This document shows, piece after piece, positions 25,468 through 39,134 of a stretch of 64,000 nucleotides of DNA. Each line of letters begins with the position of its first letter. Position 1 is the first letter of the stretch. The notes under the pieces are model-generated. The model was not told the origin of the DNA, searched no databases, and saw only the letters and a list, made by a program, of their open reading frames with translations. The stretch is from the NCBI GenBank assembly GCA_941918925.1, contig OW799233.1:248001-312000 (forward strand). Direction: 5' to 3'. The DNA is from Phyto melanocephala. Its lineage: Eukaryota; Arthropoda; Insecta; Diptera; Rhinophoridae. Both the position numbers and the translations under genes were made by a program.

Positions 25468-28029
25468 GTACTTCTTCTGTATAAGTAGAAACTTTATCAT
25501 ATTTTCGATAACTTTACACAGTCTATTATAAAATCTTAGTTAATACAAACCTTTACTGGTATAACTTTAGAATTCATCAGCTGATAATTTTTTTCTTCAC
25601 TTGTATTCATTCGACTTTAACTGCCAATTTCCGTAGATACAAAATATTTTTCTGGCTTCTCTCCGAAGTGCAATTGCCCGATGAGTAAATATGTCTTGAT
25701 AATAACTATCTATACTCGTAACAAAAAATATATTGCAATATCAATTGTTGCTATCGCTTTTATAAATACATATACAATATGTATGTATGTTTAAGTACAT
25801 ACATACATACATACATACATATTTCTAGTTTTCTGTGCAATTACTTGTACGTTTTACATATTATTTGATTGTTTTTTTTCTTTCATTCTTGAAAATGTGT
25901 TTATGATATCAATTTGCCATTATGTTTCATTGTATACGTTTATGCAACGGGTAGAAAAAAGGCCGGATTACGGTCCGGATGTGTACTTTTTATACTAGAC
26001 TTTTATTGATCAACAATTGATAAGTTCTTGCAGTTATTTATTATTTTTTTTTTGTGTTTCGAATAACCATACTTTACACGCTTCAACACCTCACTGATTT
26101 TTGTTTTTCGTATTCTTTTATATCACTTCTCATCTTTTCCAATGAGTGGTCATGGCAGAGATTTGAAAGTCTAATGAAAGTTTTCTTGGTGCTTAAAAAA
26201 ATGAACGATACAAAAACACAGTGAAGTGAAAAAAAAACTCAAAGAAAATGGCACAAATGAAATAAAATAAAATAGAAAAGAAAAAGGATTTCGATGTCTG
26301 GACACTTCATTGGTTTTACTTACTTAACAAAATTACCTTCATGCGTATGTACATACAAAAGTACTTGTTTTTTTCATTACCCATCCTTTCTAGGACTTTC
26401 ACAGCTTAAATCAAGAGTGTATGGATTTCCTTTTATTACAAAACGGTTGACAATTATAGACTGTCAATGAATAAAATCGGATTTAATGTACTGATTTCAT
26501 TATAGGGATTGCTTTACTGTGTTTTATTTTCAAAAGCTTAAAAGTGCCGTTCTTTTTGATAGGTTAAAATAGGAGATATTAAGGACATGTTTCTTTGCCA
26601 AACCTTTTCATGTTTAATGTTGCGTATAATACGAAAAAATTATCTGTTCACTATTAAAGTTATTTGCAAATATCTTACAAAAGTTATTTCTATTTTAAGT
26701 AAATCCGAAAAGCGATTTCTTAAAATATTTTTTTTTTAATCACTTGGAATTACCATAAACTGGTTGTTCGAAACATTAACACTACAATGGCAATTCCGAG
26801 TGATTTTATTTCACTCGGAATGCAGAACACAGGCGAATATTTGTTAGATAAAGTTTTGATAGGTCTGTTCCCATCCTCCTCTCGGTCCCGTACTCCACAA
26901 TTGGGTGAACGAAAGTGATTTTTAGAGAGAAATATTCTTCTACTTTAAGTACGAAAACTCCCTTTTCTTTTTCTTCGTGTACAATTGGTAAACAATCAGC
27001 TGTTTAATGTAAGAAACAATAACAAAAATCGACATTAAGATTTAAAACAGCAAATTTATAAAGTAAATTTTTTGTTTGGGAAATATTAAGAGCTGTTACC
27101 ATTTTTTTTCTTACGATGTCTTTATTTTGTGCTCATTGAACTACATACATTGTAGAAGTATGAAATACTACATCCTTGTCGACCTGAAATAAATTAGTTT
27201 ATAGATGGTTTCTACACTACAAACATGCACATGGTTTAAATATGATATGCATACTACGGTACTTATGTAAACCTTATGTGTGTCAGGGGTATATTAGGTA
27301 CTTACTAAACAAAAACAAAACAAACAAAAAAAAAAAAAACAAGAGAGACACGTTTAAAAAAATTATTGTCAGTAACATTCTTTGGGCGAATTGTAAAAGA
27401 TTAAAAAGTCAGACAATATTAAGAAAAATATGTCAGATTCAGGAGGTTTTTTTTACAATTTTTGGGAACGGACAAAACCTATTGCAAAAACACAAAATTT
27501 GGTTAAACAATTTTTTATTTACATATGTAAAATTTATTGCATGTCAATTGTGCTTTCAATGCCGATTAATATATATCAGCAAAAAATACATATTACACTT
27601 TTAAAGTTTATTATTTGATTTAAATTCACACTTAACTGAAGACAGTGAAAAATAATAAAAAGAGAAAGTTATTTGCTGGTGCCTTGGACACTTAATCATT
27701 AAATATTTTCAAAAGCTTTTTTATAGGAAGTAAAAGTGCTAAAATGTTAAACTTATCACTTCATATTCATATTGACCTCAATGAGACTACAATTGTGTAG
27801 AATGTAGATTACATTTAATCGTCAGGGTGTAGTAGTTGCATGTGTAAGTAACTACATTATTGAAAAGAATTTTTTTGGGAATTTTTATGTTTTTTTTTAA
27901 TCAAGCTACATTACAATTGTAGATGTGGGTCATAATAAGTTTATTTTAAAATTTAATTTTCACTTCGACAAACATAAACAATTGAACAGTTTAAGAGTTA
28001 TATTCATATGTATTAACGAACGCATTTTG
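25468..28029. other. Intergenic DNA with one strong hairpin
   Basis: Contains CATA tracts (25795-25822), a small inverted pair CCGGA/TCCGG at about 25964-25979, and the hairpin annotated separately at 26793. The longest open frame (27242-27604) has low-complexity content and no recognisable domain. Confidence 0.5.
26793..26821. repeat. Perfect 11-bp hairpin
   Basis: ATTCCGAGTGA, a 7-nt loop (TTTTATT), then TCACTCGGAAT. The stem is unusually G+C-containing for its surroundings. Function unknown. Confidence 0.8.
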
Positions 28030-28395
28030 CACATGCATAACTTGAATACGGCTTAAACGATTTTGCTAATTCCTTTATCGTTGTATTCGTTATTCCCAAG
28101 AGTAGGTTTGTATCGGAAAAATTATAAAATAAAATGTTTGAAGAGTGGGCGTAGTATAATATAACGAAAATAATTTTGATAAGCAATTACTGCATATACA
28201 TATGTAAAAGCAAAATGTGAGAATATGTTCGTCACTTCTTCCAGTCAAAAAATACATTTTCTTACATTATTTTGAGACCGACTATACCTATTTCGCTGAT
28301 TCTTTTTGTGTTGCATTTGCATTTACCAGAACAAGGTTTGATAAAAAAAACAATGAGAAAACAGGTCGTAGTATCCCTAACAAACGGAACATATT
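28030..28395 (+). repeat. Decayed relative of the 22322-22911 repeat
   Basis: ACTTGAATACGGCTTAAACG at 28040 and GACTATACCTATTTCGCTGA at about 28279 each precede a TTGTATTCG/TGCATTTGC line, as in the units at 22.3-22.8 kb. The CTAG terminus is absent. Confidence 0.55.
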
Positions 28396-28941
28396 TTAAT
28401 ATTTCCTATGACGTCTATATTTAAACGGTCTCTAATAATAGATAACAAATTCTTATATATATTTGTATGTATATAATTGGAAATTTGTATATATTTAAAA
28501 TTTTTATTGTAAATAAATTATTTATTCTGAATTAGGTTCATTATTAATAATTATTAGACTTTCCAAAAGATTTTAACTATATTTTATGCATTTAGGAATA
28601 CTGAGAGACGAGTGGAATTCGTATGCCGAAAGCTGAATATAGAAAGTATAGCGAAAATCTATTAAGAATATTTGATATAGATGAAAAATTTAAAAAACAA
28701 ATGCTATGCTTTTCATTTTCTAACTTCATTAAATTGTAACATTAACATTAATTTTATATCTAACATAAGTATACCGATGAAAGAGTACTAAAAAGGAAAT
28801 CGTACCTAGTTTCAAAAATGTATTTCAATTGGCTAATATCGGATTAATTTTTTAATATATAAAAATGAACTTAAGTAAGAATAATTGATTGAAAATAAAT
28901 ATTTAAAATTTTAATTTCAATTTTATTTCCAAACTAATATT
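28396..28941. other. A+T-rich intergenic DNA
   Basis: Nothing recognised between two repeats. Confidence 0.6.
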
Positions 28942-30476
28942 AACAAGTAAGAGCACTATATTCGGCTGTGCCGAATCTTTTATACCCACCACCAATTTTG
29001 TGTACATTTGAAGCACAATAATTATTATTTTGTTAATCGCTTGGAATAATCTCTTTATAATAAAATATACATCACTTTCTTTGTAGAGGGTGGTTAAATT
29101 TTAAATTTAAAATAGGTCTGTATAAAATGTTAGAACATCTATGAATGCCTTCTTAATTCGTTAAATGAGAAGCATTGCTGTTTTTCACGATAGTGTGGCA
29201 AAAAAACAGTCAACTTCGACTCATCATCGTGCCAAACAATTGAGCATCAGCAATGTTATTGAAAATTTGGACTATCGGATCGAGGTGTGCCGTTGAGGTC
29301 GCGGGGGCCATTTGGCCGATATTTTGTTCCACACATAATTGAACCATACAAACATTATCATTACAGAAAGCAATGATAATAATTTCCTAAATAATTTGTG
29401 TTTTATTCAAAATCAACATCGGCCCTTAAAATTAACCCACCCTTTATAATTTCGATATGCTGGTAAAATGTTTTCGTAAATTAAGTGTTTCAGTGAAAAT
29501 GGGCGTTAAAGTAAGCGTGTTTATAAAATTTCTGCTAATAAATACTACTTAGATATTTCAATATAGTCCGTAATTCTTCCAAAATATTTATTCATTGATA
29601 AATTATATGAATTTGAAATAAGGCATTGTATAGGATGTGGGCGTAAGAGTGGGCGTGTCACCTACATTTTCTGGCATAACAATAACATTGACTAAAAGGA
29701 TTTCCGTAGCAAATTTTATCATCATACCTCTAATTTTGTCGGTTTTATAAATTTAAATTTCATTAACAGTAGATAACGTGAAAAGTGGGAGTTATAGTAG
29801 GTCTGTCGAAGTTATTTATGCTAATAAATACAACTTATAAGTTTCAATAAAGTCCTTTATTATTCGATTTATAGAGAAATTATAAGAATTTGAGAGCAAA
29901 CGTTGTATGGGAGGTTGGCGTGTCACATTTATTTTCCGTCAGAAGAAAGCTTTTGACCAAAAAGCAATTCCTGCAAAATTTCAGAATCGTAGATCTAATT
30001 TTGCCACTCTTATTAGGTTTAAAATTTTGAACATACTGAAAAATACACTGCGCGGTATAAATTTTCGTACATTTTGATCTCTAACTTCCTTCCTAATGCA
30101 TGCATTTAGGCAATTTTTGGGTAGATATATTGTTTTTGCTCAGGTAGTTTATATTTGGAGTTTCATGACTCATACGTTGATGCTGTTGTACACAACTCCA
30201 TTTTATTCGATGTTGGAAGGACACGGTTCTTTCGACCTACTCTTGCATTACGAGCTATAACTTTCTTCCTTATATTCCGATTTAGCCAATTTTCCATTCC
30301 AAACAAACCTTGTGTATAAGACATATTCTGGCAAAATTTGAGCCCACTAGCTTTTTCGATGGGACCTCTATCGTGCTTTTAACAGACGGACAGACGGACG
30401 GACATATCAAGATCGTCATCGAATAAAAACCCGATTAAGAATATATATACCATTTTTTTTGGTGGCGGGTATAAAA
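28942..30476 (+). repeat. Dispersed repeat, family A, copy 1, with nested Tc1-like element
   Basis: The head is AACAAGTAAGAGCACTATAT followed by the hairpin ATTCGGC-TGT-GCCGAAT and TTTTATACCCACCACC. The tail is GGTGGCGGGTATAAAA, so the outermost parts are inverted to each other. The body holds two diverged units (about 29500-29650 and 29785-29930) sharing 'CTGCTAATAAATAC.ACTTA.ATATTTCAATA' and 'AAATTATA.GAATTTGA'. Near the tail are (GACR)n and (TA)n tracts. Relative to copy 2, about 70 nt just before the tail are missing. Confidence 0.75.
29086..29444 (+). mobile_element. Internally deleted Tc1-like element inside repeat A copy 1
   Basis: Flanked by TA (29084-29085 and 29445-29446). The left end GAGGGTGGTTAAATTTTAA and the right end, inverted, AAGGGTGGGTTAATTTTAAG form the terminal repeats. 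Remaining coding traces read DSVAKKQSTSTHHRAKQLS (helix-turn-helix) and then GRGGHLADILFHT, the typical transposase C-terminus. The N-terminus and catalytic core are gone. Confidence 0.7.
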
Positions 30477-31368
30477 ACTAAAATACTTAAAAAAAAACAC
30501 ATTACAAAAAAATTTGTTTAGCTCTTTTACTAAAATTTTGCAAAAAATATTTGACCTTGTGTCACAAAAATTGGTCTGGTGATCACGGTCGGATCGTCCC
30601 AGGTATACAGTGGGGTATAGGGGTAAAGAGGAGAGTTTTATCTACTAAATGGTGCTAATTTCTTTTTGTTATCTTATGTTTTCTAGAAGTTATGGTGTAT
30701 TAAAAAAAGGAATTTAGGAAAATTCGGACCTAAAGATAAAAAAAAAATTATTTCTAAACATTATAAACAATTTATTTTCATGTACTAATAATTAACAAAT
30801 TTTAAAATTATACAAAACTTATTTCGTTTGAAAATCTTTTAAAAGTAAAATGTTATAGAACTTTAAAAATCAAAATCTTACTAATAAGTTTCCCGTTTTA
30901 GCAAAATGCTGAGCATGTCTATTTTGAATCACCCTGTGGCCCTTAAAATTTAACCACCCTTTACAAAAGAATAGATAAATAAAAAAAAATTTAGTTAAAA
31001 TATGTATTTTAAATATTCAAATACTTATTTTAAATCTACTGATGCACAGTTTTTTTAATATTTTTAAATCTTAAACCTCATAAGACTGTGTGTACAACTA
31101 TATGTAAAGTTGGGCACAAATCATTACTCTAGTTAATTTTTGTCAACAAACTTCGGTCATTTTCGTTTTCACAAACCCCTATAAAATTCCTTTGTAGTTT
31201 GTGCAAAAAAATGTTACTAGAGCCATCTAGTGTTCTACGTGATGTTTAGCAAAGACATCATCCTCAGTGTTTGCAAAATGTAGTGGCGCCTTCAACAGAT
31301 GTTGCCATCTGCAATGAATAAATGCTAATGCATATGACTAATATATTTTTAAAAAAATTAAAAAAAAA
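30477..31368. other. Spacer between repeat A copies 1 and 2
   Basis: Holds a lone Tc1-like right end (GGCCCTTAAAATTTAACCAC, ending 30961 before TA) preceded by GAATCACCCTG, and otherwise A+T-rich DNA. No gene. Confidence 0.5.
30920..30961 (+). repeat. Solo right end of the Tc1-like element
   Basis: Matches the right terminal repeat seen at 29420-29444 and 46430-46453, but no matching left end is visible nearby. Confidence 0.5.
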
Positions 31369-31986
31369 GTGGGCGTGGCACATTTATTTTCCGTTATAAC
31401 GAAGACTTTGACCAAAAATCCATGTTTGCAAAATTTCAGAACCGTACATATAGTTTTGTCAGTTTTATTACGTTTTAAATTTCAACTATACACTGAGCGG
31501 TATAAATTTTCGTACATTTTGACCTATAACTCCTTTTCTAATGCATAGATTTAAGCAATTTTTGGGGAGAAATATTCTTTTGACTCGAGAAATATATATC
31601 CGAAGTTTCATGACTCTACGTTTATCCGTTTGGACACAATTCCATTTTATTCGATGTTAGAAGGACACGGTTTTTTCGACCTACTCTTGCTTTTCGAGCT
31701 ATAACTCTCTTCCTAATATTCCGATTTAGCCCATTTTCAATACCAAACAAACCTTGTCTATAAGAAAGATTCTGGCAAAATTTGAGCCCCCTAGCTTTTT
31801 CGGTGCGACCTCTATCGTGCTTTCAACAGACGGACAGACGGACGGACATAGCTAGATCGTCATCAAATCAAACCCCGATTCAGAATATATATACTTTATG
31901 GGGTCTAAAATGGATATTTCGATGTGTTACAAACGGAATGACAAAATGAATATATCCCCACCATTTTTTTGGTGGCGGGTATAAAA
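31369..31986 (+). repeat. Dispersed repeat, family A, copy 2 (3' half)
   Basis: From GTGGGCGTGGCACATTTATT to GGTGGCGGGTATAAAA it follows copy 1 closely and retains the fuller tail with ATATATACTTTATGGGGTC and TTTCGATGTGTTACAAACGG before the end. The head half is absent. Confidence 0.75.
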
Positions 31987-32936
31987 ATTTTCAAGTTGAA
32001 TTTTGAAAAATGAAATTTTGAAAATATTTACACATTATTTTGATGACAATTGTACTCTTTGTGTCGTCACTAAATTATGTCTAAAGGTTGTTGTACTTTT
32101 CTCAATACGTAATTATATTTGTTGTGTTAAAAGTTTAAAATTTTATTCTTAATTTTTTTTTTTGATTTTTACAATTTCATTTAATTAATCATTAAAACAA
32201 ATGCGAGGAAGAAGATCGTGTTTAAAATTGCGACTTTATCATCCTAAAATATGCATCTCAGATTCAGTAAAATATATGTAATTTAGATCTTTTAAGACTA
32301 TGAGATGATTTAGGCTTTTATCCATCCATGTCACATATATCGGATTCTAGAAATATTTTTTTTAGCGATGCCAGCTGGGCAAATTACCTTTTGTACAGCA
32401 GCTTTAATAATATTTAACGAAAAGATCCTATTACGTGACAGTATTAATTTTCTGTATACCGAATAATTCGTATATAAATAGTACTGCAGGGTAACTAAAC
32501 TTAAGTATAAAGAGGATCACATTACCTGAGTTTGTTAATGTCCAACAATAAGATACACACACAACGTAGTACTATTGGTGTGCAAGGTGTACAGCAGTAT
32601 ACTGTACAGTGTACACCTTGCAATAAAATATTGCAAAATAATTTTTTTTATGCAAATAATGTAAGCAAATTATTTTGTGGAACTAGATAAATAATTTTAG
32701 AAAAAATATTAGCTAATGTAAAAATATCTTTTTATGTTACAAAAGGTTTTTAAAAGTTTTTTTCTTTTAAATTAATTTCCCTGTTTTTTTTTCCTAAAAT
32801 AAGTTGAAAAAAAGTTTTTCTCGAGTCAAGTTTTGTATATGTAGTTTCGATTACTTGCCGCTTGTTTGCAATACAATAACTAAGATAATTGTTTATATTT
32901 CAATTAATGAGAAATATACTTATTCTCTTCCCTAAT
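31987..32936. other. A+T-rich intergenic DNA
   Basis: Contains the 13-bp hairpin at 32581. No coding signal. Confidence 0.55.
32581..32622. repeat. Perfect 13-bp inverted repeat
   Basis: TGCAAGGTGTACA and TGTACACCTTGCA separated by 16 nt, inside which TACAG and CTGTA can also pair. Could extrude as a cruciform or fold in RNA. Confidence 0.8.
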
Positions 32937-33250
32937 TATACCCTTCACCAGTGGTGCACAAGGGTATATGTATGTATATAGGTTTGTCATTTCGTTTGTA
33001 ATTACTACAATTTTCATTTCCGTCCCCATGAAGTATATATTTTCTGAAAGCTTATGAATAGAGGAGTCGATTAAGCATTGACCGTCTGTCCGTGTGTTGG
33101 TTGAAATCAACTTTTAGAAACAACCATATGTTCCTCAGATCTGTGTATGTTATCAATCTTTTGGAAATATCCGGGAATGATTTGCTATTAAGCACAACCG
33201 CCCCACAACTTTCTGAGATATGAGCAAATAATCATGACTGCATCTGTTTT
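32937..33250 (-). repeat. Dispersed repeat, family B, copy 2 (tail part)
   Basis: TATACCCTTCACCAGTGGTG, then GTTTGTCATTTCG, AAGTATATATTTTCTGAAAG and GACCGTCTGTCCGTGTGTTG follow the tail of the copy at 24547. The head with the TTCGGC hairpin is missing. Confidence 0.6.
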
Positions 33251-36200
33251 TTCCCATGTTTTTACCACCAAAATTAAAATTTTTCAGCCATAGAATAATT
33301 TATAGGTACCTTTGTCTCTATTTGTAGATAAATCGGGCTCTAATCGGTACAGTTATTAGCAAAATTTTTTTTTAAATATATATTCCAAAAATTTGCAAAC
33401 TAAATCAATATTATCAGATTTGGCACGTCGGTATTTTTTTTTTTTTTGAATTTTGTCTAATTGTTGGTCAGTTAACGTTTCTCAACTCGAAAATTTTGAT
33501 AAATTTGTATATGGAGGCAACTGTTAATGCAAGACAATATTTAATTTTTAATAGAAAATTGAGGATTAGCAAAGAAAATAGTATTTAAGTAAGATGCATA
33601 CAAGGTCATGACAGAAGGAGGAGTATTCAATAAATTTAACAAACAACAATAAATTATTCATTTGCACTAACAACGATGACAGCTTATCTTATATTGAATA
33701 CAAAACAAAAATATTATTGAGCCCAGCAAAGCGGACGGGGTTTAACTAATAAAATAATATTTGCGTTAATAATCGTAGCAAACTGTTTGATTATCGTTGT
33801 CTATGCTGTCTTTTTTTTTTTTATTCAAACAAATGGTATTCAGCTGTTGTGTTTTGCATGAATTTCATGGTAAGAGATGAGATTTAAAATCGTATTAGCT
33901 AAAATTGATTTTAAGTACTTGTACAATATTTTTGTATTTGTTTATTTATTATTTACGATACTAATTTGTTTATTTACTTTTATGCTCAGTGGAATTGATG
34001 TTTATTCTTCTTTACAACTTTTTACGAGATTCTCTTTTATAACACAAATGCACAAGTTTTTCTTTATCGTTTGATATTAATGTAACTGGTATTTTTATGA
34101 AACTTTCGAAGATTTAAAAGGGAATACTGTTGTGGTATTGAGTAGTTTTTGATTTTATTTATGTTGTAATAGATTTTCTTAATGCAATTATACACAGAGT
34201 TTACTTAAATGCACATTTTTATATTTTTTATTTAAATTTTCATTTATTTTTTGTTGATGCTGCTAAATGTGTTTCTTGAGAATTGAATTAAAATTGTAAA
34301 AGTGGATAGAAAATGAAGAAAATGGGAAAATAAATGTCATTTGATTTTATTTTCTTGTGAATGAGGTTAATCAAATATTCTGAAAGTTATTTACTATGAC
34401 TTCATTGCATACTTAACTGGCAAATATTTTAAATGTTAAAAGTACGTTTTTCCGAGTAAGAAAAGTTTTTTTTATCTTTTTTTTTTGTGTAATTATTACT
34501 ATTAGAAGATTACTTGGTGTAAATAAATAACTTAAGTTTTATATTAATTTTCTTAGATAAAACAATCTAAGTAGACGTTTATTATTTGTCTTTAATTTAA
34601 ATAATAAAGAGTTTAATAATTAAAATTTTCTTTTCGCCCATTAAAATACTTTATTGCAAACGAATATCAATTTAACAACATTTACATTACATATTGGATA
34701 AAATTCCAATCCACTGTTACACCTGAGCTTTCGAAAATTCAGTCGTTAGTTGAAAAAGTAATAAAAAAATATATTTAATTTATTAAAATTCTGTTTGGGT
34801 AGTTTATTATGAGGAGACCCACTTTGTTGTCTGAAACACACTACAAAAAATAAAAATCCAAAAAAAAAAAATTCATGAGTATTGCTCCAACGATATTTCC
34901 AACACAATCGAAAACGTAGGAGAGTGAGAAAAAAAGACACACACACACATATGTACATAAATACTGAAATATGGCGAAGGTCTAAATCGTATGAAGTTTA
35001 CTTGTAACACCTTATTGTTGCCTACTCTTATAAGAGTATTGGCGAAACTATGCAAAACATGCAAATGTAACAAGCGACCAAGAACTTTTTTAAAACTAAA
35101 TTGTTAAATCGTATTTCTTATACACACAACAAAATGTTTTATTAAATAAAAAAGGTACAAGTACATTTATACCTAAAATGGCGCCTTTTCTAGTCATACG
35201 ATTGAGCTTTACCTTCAAACTTTATTATTAACGAGAAAGCTCGAAAGCAGTAGAGACTTTTTCATTTTAGATCGCAAATCTCTTACATGAAGCTTGAGTT
35301 GACCGTTAGACTAAGAGTCAACATTATCCGGGCTATCACGAGAAAAAAAAAGGAAAAAAAAAATAAAATATAATTTATATAAAAACCATGCTATTTAACA
35401 CTAAAACTGATTCTCCCAATTTTTCTTATTTTTAACATCCAATAAAAGGGGATAAGCTGTAAAGTGTTTTAATTTTGTACATTATCCTACAGTAAGCGTC
35501 GTTAAGTTTATCACTATCTCTTGTTCTTCCCTATTAATTTTCCCATTTCAACATCAAAATAAATAAAATTAATGCTTCAGGTCAAATATTTTTACACAAA
35601 AAATATGAATCATTTATATGAATATAATTAAAACTATAAGGATTTTAAAAAAATATATGAAAGAATAATTAACGAGCTTTAAATAATTCAATAATTTCTG
35701 AAATAAAAAAGTTTAAAACAAACTTCATATAAAACCGTCAATGGGTTACACTGGAGTCAGTTTTATTCAAGTTAGTTATGATTTTGTAGCTATCCTTTTA
35801 TATTTTCTGTTTCATAAAAATATTCATTAAGAAAGTGAATCAAAAAGAAAAACATTTCTTTCCGAATGGTGAAATTATTTCGATATGAAAATGATATCAA
35901 GTTTGATAAGTTTTGATTTATAGTATTATTATTTTTGTTTATATTAATATAAGACCTCACCACCATACTTTAGTTTAGAATTAAAAAAAAATCTTTTTTT
36001 AAATCGCATCTTTAAGTGTAATATATCGAAGTTTTTTGCTCCAAAAACCACTGTTATGCTGTTATGGATATTTTCCTCAAGTACCCGATTTTAGTGTTTA
36101 TCGAATAGTAGGTGGATAAGTAAGGTTTATGTAGCCAGGGTCTTTTGTACACATGTACTGTGATTTATGGTTTTTTAAACTAACAATGGTCCACATAAAG

Positions 36201-37917
36201 TACCTTTTTTTAACAAATATTTTCAGGGTATTTTTCGGTGCACAGACAAATTTGTTATAAAAATACATATATTTAAACAAACATTGGTTTAAATTAATTT
36301 CATTCTCCATAAATATTTGTATTTTTGTTATAAATATTGTTTAAAATATGGAATATATGGAAAAATACTGATTTTTTTTCTTACATTTTTTTTTGTTTGA
36401 ATTTATAGTTTAATTGATTTAAGTGATAGGTCCTAACTTCAATAAAATATTACTGAGTTTTACAATCTTCGCTATTTTAAAATTAAACATAAAAACATTA
36501 TTTTTGTATCTTCTGACGTGCGAATCTGGAAACCGTGTAAAAAATACAAAAAACTGAAATTATATGTTTGCCATGGAGACGACAAATTATAGAAAATTGT
36601 AATTTTGGAAGCACTTTTTTCATCCGAAATATGCTTTTTGAATGATTTTTGTAGGGTGTTGCACATTAGGGGTACAAACATTAGGGTTGAAACCGAAAAA
36701 TGTTTCCTCAGGTTATTTCGGAATAAAAACGTTCCGCGTCGAAGCCGATTTCTGAATGCCCTTTAAGATTTATTTTGTATTTTTTCAAAATTTTATTTTT
36801 TTTAATTTTATTCACATTTCTTAATGTAATTATATGATTATAATCAAAATCACAATCTAAAAACTATCTTTGTTAAGTGAAATTAATTTATAAAGAAAAT
36901 ATTTTTATTTTTTTTAGAACTTACTGATCCCAAACTTAAGCTCTAAACACATAGACGCCAGCAGACTTCACAACTTCACGGCTTCAAATGCTGCCAACTT
37001 CAAATGCTGCTCTGAAGTCAGCTTCATAATTATTTTGAAGACAGCAACAACATAATAATCAGCTGATGTGTATTTTAGCAATACAAATTTCAGGGATGCC
37101 GCATATATATTTTATAATAAATAAAATTAAAGTTATTGATAAAAAAAATTTAATTATATCACGAAAAACTATAAAAACACATAAATTTATTTCTTTATTG
37201 TATTTTTGTAATGTTCTTTTATGTTTTATATTAAAAATAAGTTTTTGTTTTTATTTTTGCAATTTAATATAAATAATGGCAACACTATATTTGTTTATTG
37301 CTGCCCGTCAAAATAGAAAATAGCCTAAGTTGGCAGCAGCAGCAAATGCTGTTGTGCAGTCGTGCTACTGTTGGCGTTTCTTTTATTTTTTGCAAAATTA
37401 TGAAATGTACATACATACATACATACATACAAACACATTACTCATTACAACATTATATATTATATCTTAATGCAATTAAAAAAAACCTTGTAAATTACCA
37501 CTTTTAAAATTGTATTTTTAACAACTGCAAGAATAATACTGCATATTTCTCTGATTCTGGAGAAAATTAAAAATATTTCACAAACTTATTTCAGAGTTAA
37601 AAAAAAAGAATATAATTACATACATTTTGTTAGAATATTTTGCCTAAGAGTTTTGATCCATCTAATGTATGCATGTGTTAATACAAAACTGGAAAAATAT
37701 GTTATTTATCGTGAAACTCGCTCGTGTTAGCACACATTTTAATTGGCGAGCCAGCTGAGTAGAGAAACAGTTGTGGTGTGATGGACCAAAATCTCTGCCA
37801 TCCAGTCAAATTCAGAATATAAATTTAAAATTAAACTTCTGAAATTATTGTTCCCGTCCAGCTTGAGATTCCAAGATCTTATAATTATATTTGTGTGTGT
37901 CATGGACGCAGTATATA
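33251..37917. other. A+T-rich intergenic DNA
   Basis: Long stretch with many homopolymers. A more balanced patch at 36940-37060 repeats CTTCAAATGCTGC twice, and the partner-like phrase AGCAGCAGCAAATGCTGTTG lies at about 37337, hinting at a decayed element of about 400 bp. No gene recognised. Confidence 0.5.
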
Positions 37918-38145
37918 TCGATGGTCACAAGTGGAAAGGCCTTTAATCGTAATCTTTTACGAAGTTCTCAGTCATTCCAATACATTTCACACAAACACTA
38001 CTCGACACAAAAACTTAATACAATAGCATCAAAAATAATAATAAAAATTACATTATAATAATACAGTTTCTATTACATACGTTTTCTCATTCTGTTGTTA
38101 AGTTACAATCGTTTGAGTTGGGGCCTTTCTACCTGTGACCGACGA
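37918..38145. mobile_element. TA-flanked MITE, copy 1
   Basis: The left end TCGATGGTCACAAGTGGAAA and the right end, inverted, TCGTCGGTCACAGGTAGAAA both continue into GGCC and sit next to TA (37916-37917, 38146-38147). The inside shares TTCCAATACATTTCACACAA and AATACAGTTTCT with the copy at 63458. A Tc1/mariner-type non-autonomous element is the likeliest class. Confidence 0.7.
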
Positions 38146-38263
38146 TATGATGTGTGTGTATGAAAATATATTTATTTTCCTTAAGTATCTCTATTTGCTT
38201 ATGACAAAGTTTGTAAAAGCATTTGGTCAATAAGAGAACAACATAAATTTAACGATAATTGTA

Positions 38264-38295
<32 letters not shown>

Positions 38296-39134
38296 TGTGT
38301 GTTGGTTTAAATTGTAAGTAAGTGCAAAGAACTTACCGAAACATGAATATAAAGCAAAAAGTTATTGCTTTTATGTTGTAGAATGAGATGTAAAGTAAAC
38401 CGAAACAAGTCAAATAAAGCAAATGTTTATCTGTCCCCTAGTTTTTGGTTGTTTTTTTGTTATCAAAGCCCAAAAGCTGATGCCATAAAATGTCATTTGT
38501 AACTGTATTGTATTGTCGTGAGGCCTTGTTTACTTTTGTTCATCTAGTTGTAAGAAAATTATAAACAAATGAACTAAAATTTATTGCTAACGCCTGTCCA
38601 CTTAAAACAAAAGAAATGCCCACAAGTCATTTTCCGTTCCTACTTCTACAGCTAAAACTAAAACTACAATTACAACTACCATTACTACTTAGTCATTTGC
38701 TAGATTGTAATTTTATACAAGAGTCACGTAGAGAAGCAATTCATGATTTCCTTTTCTTTTCTTACTCGTATGTATGCAAGTTATGCATGTTGACAATTTT
38801 CTAAATATTTTTGTGGAAACGTTTTGACAGTGCATTGGAGTTTTATGAGACAATTTAACGCAAAAAAGCCTTTTGTACAATTAAAGTATGAATTCTGCCA
38901 TCTCCACTAATAATACTTAAATTCGAAGTGATTCTCTACTAAATCCTAAGCTTATTAAGTAATGTATAATCGTAATTATAGTAATGACAATAATCTACCT
39001 GTATAAGTTATAAGATAAATGGGTTTGTTCGTAAGCGATGCTAATAAAAAATTTTTAAATGAAAAAAAAAAAATGAAAAAAATCTTTCTTTGGTTTTAAA
39101 CTAAGAGAATAAATAAATTAAAAAGAAAAAAACA
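38146..39134. other. Intergenic DNA
   Basis: Includes a GT microsatellite (38265-38303) and a CTA/CTACAA-rich stretch at 38640-38700. No gene. Confidence 0.55.
38265..38303. repeat. (GT)n microsatellite
   Basis: About 19 GT units with two single-base interruptions. Confidence 0.9.

Noticed and set aside
27242..27604. 120-codon plus-strand open frame
   Set aside because: Lysine/asparagine and cysteine-rich low-complexity text, with no domain and no splice or poly(A) context.
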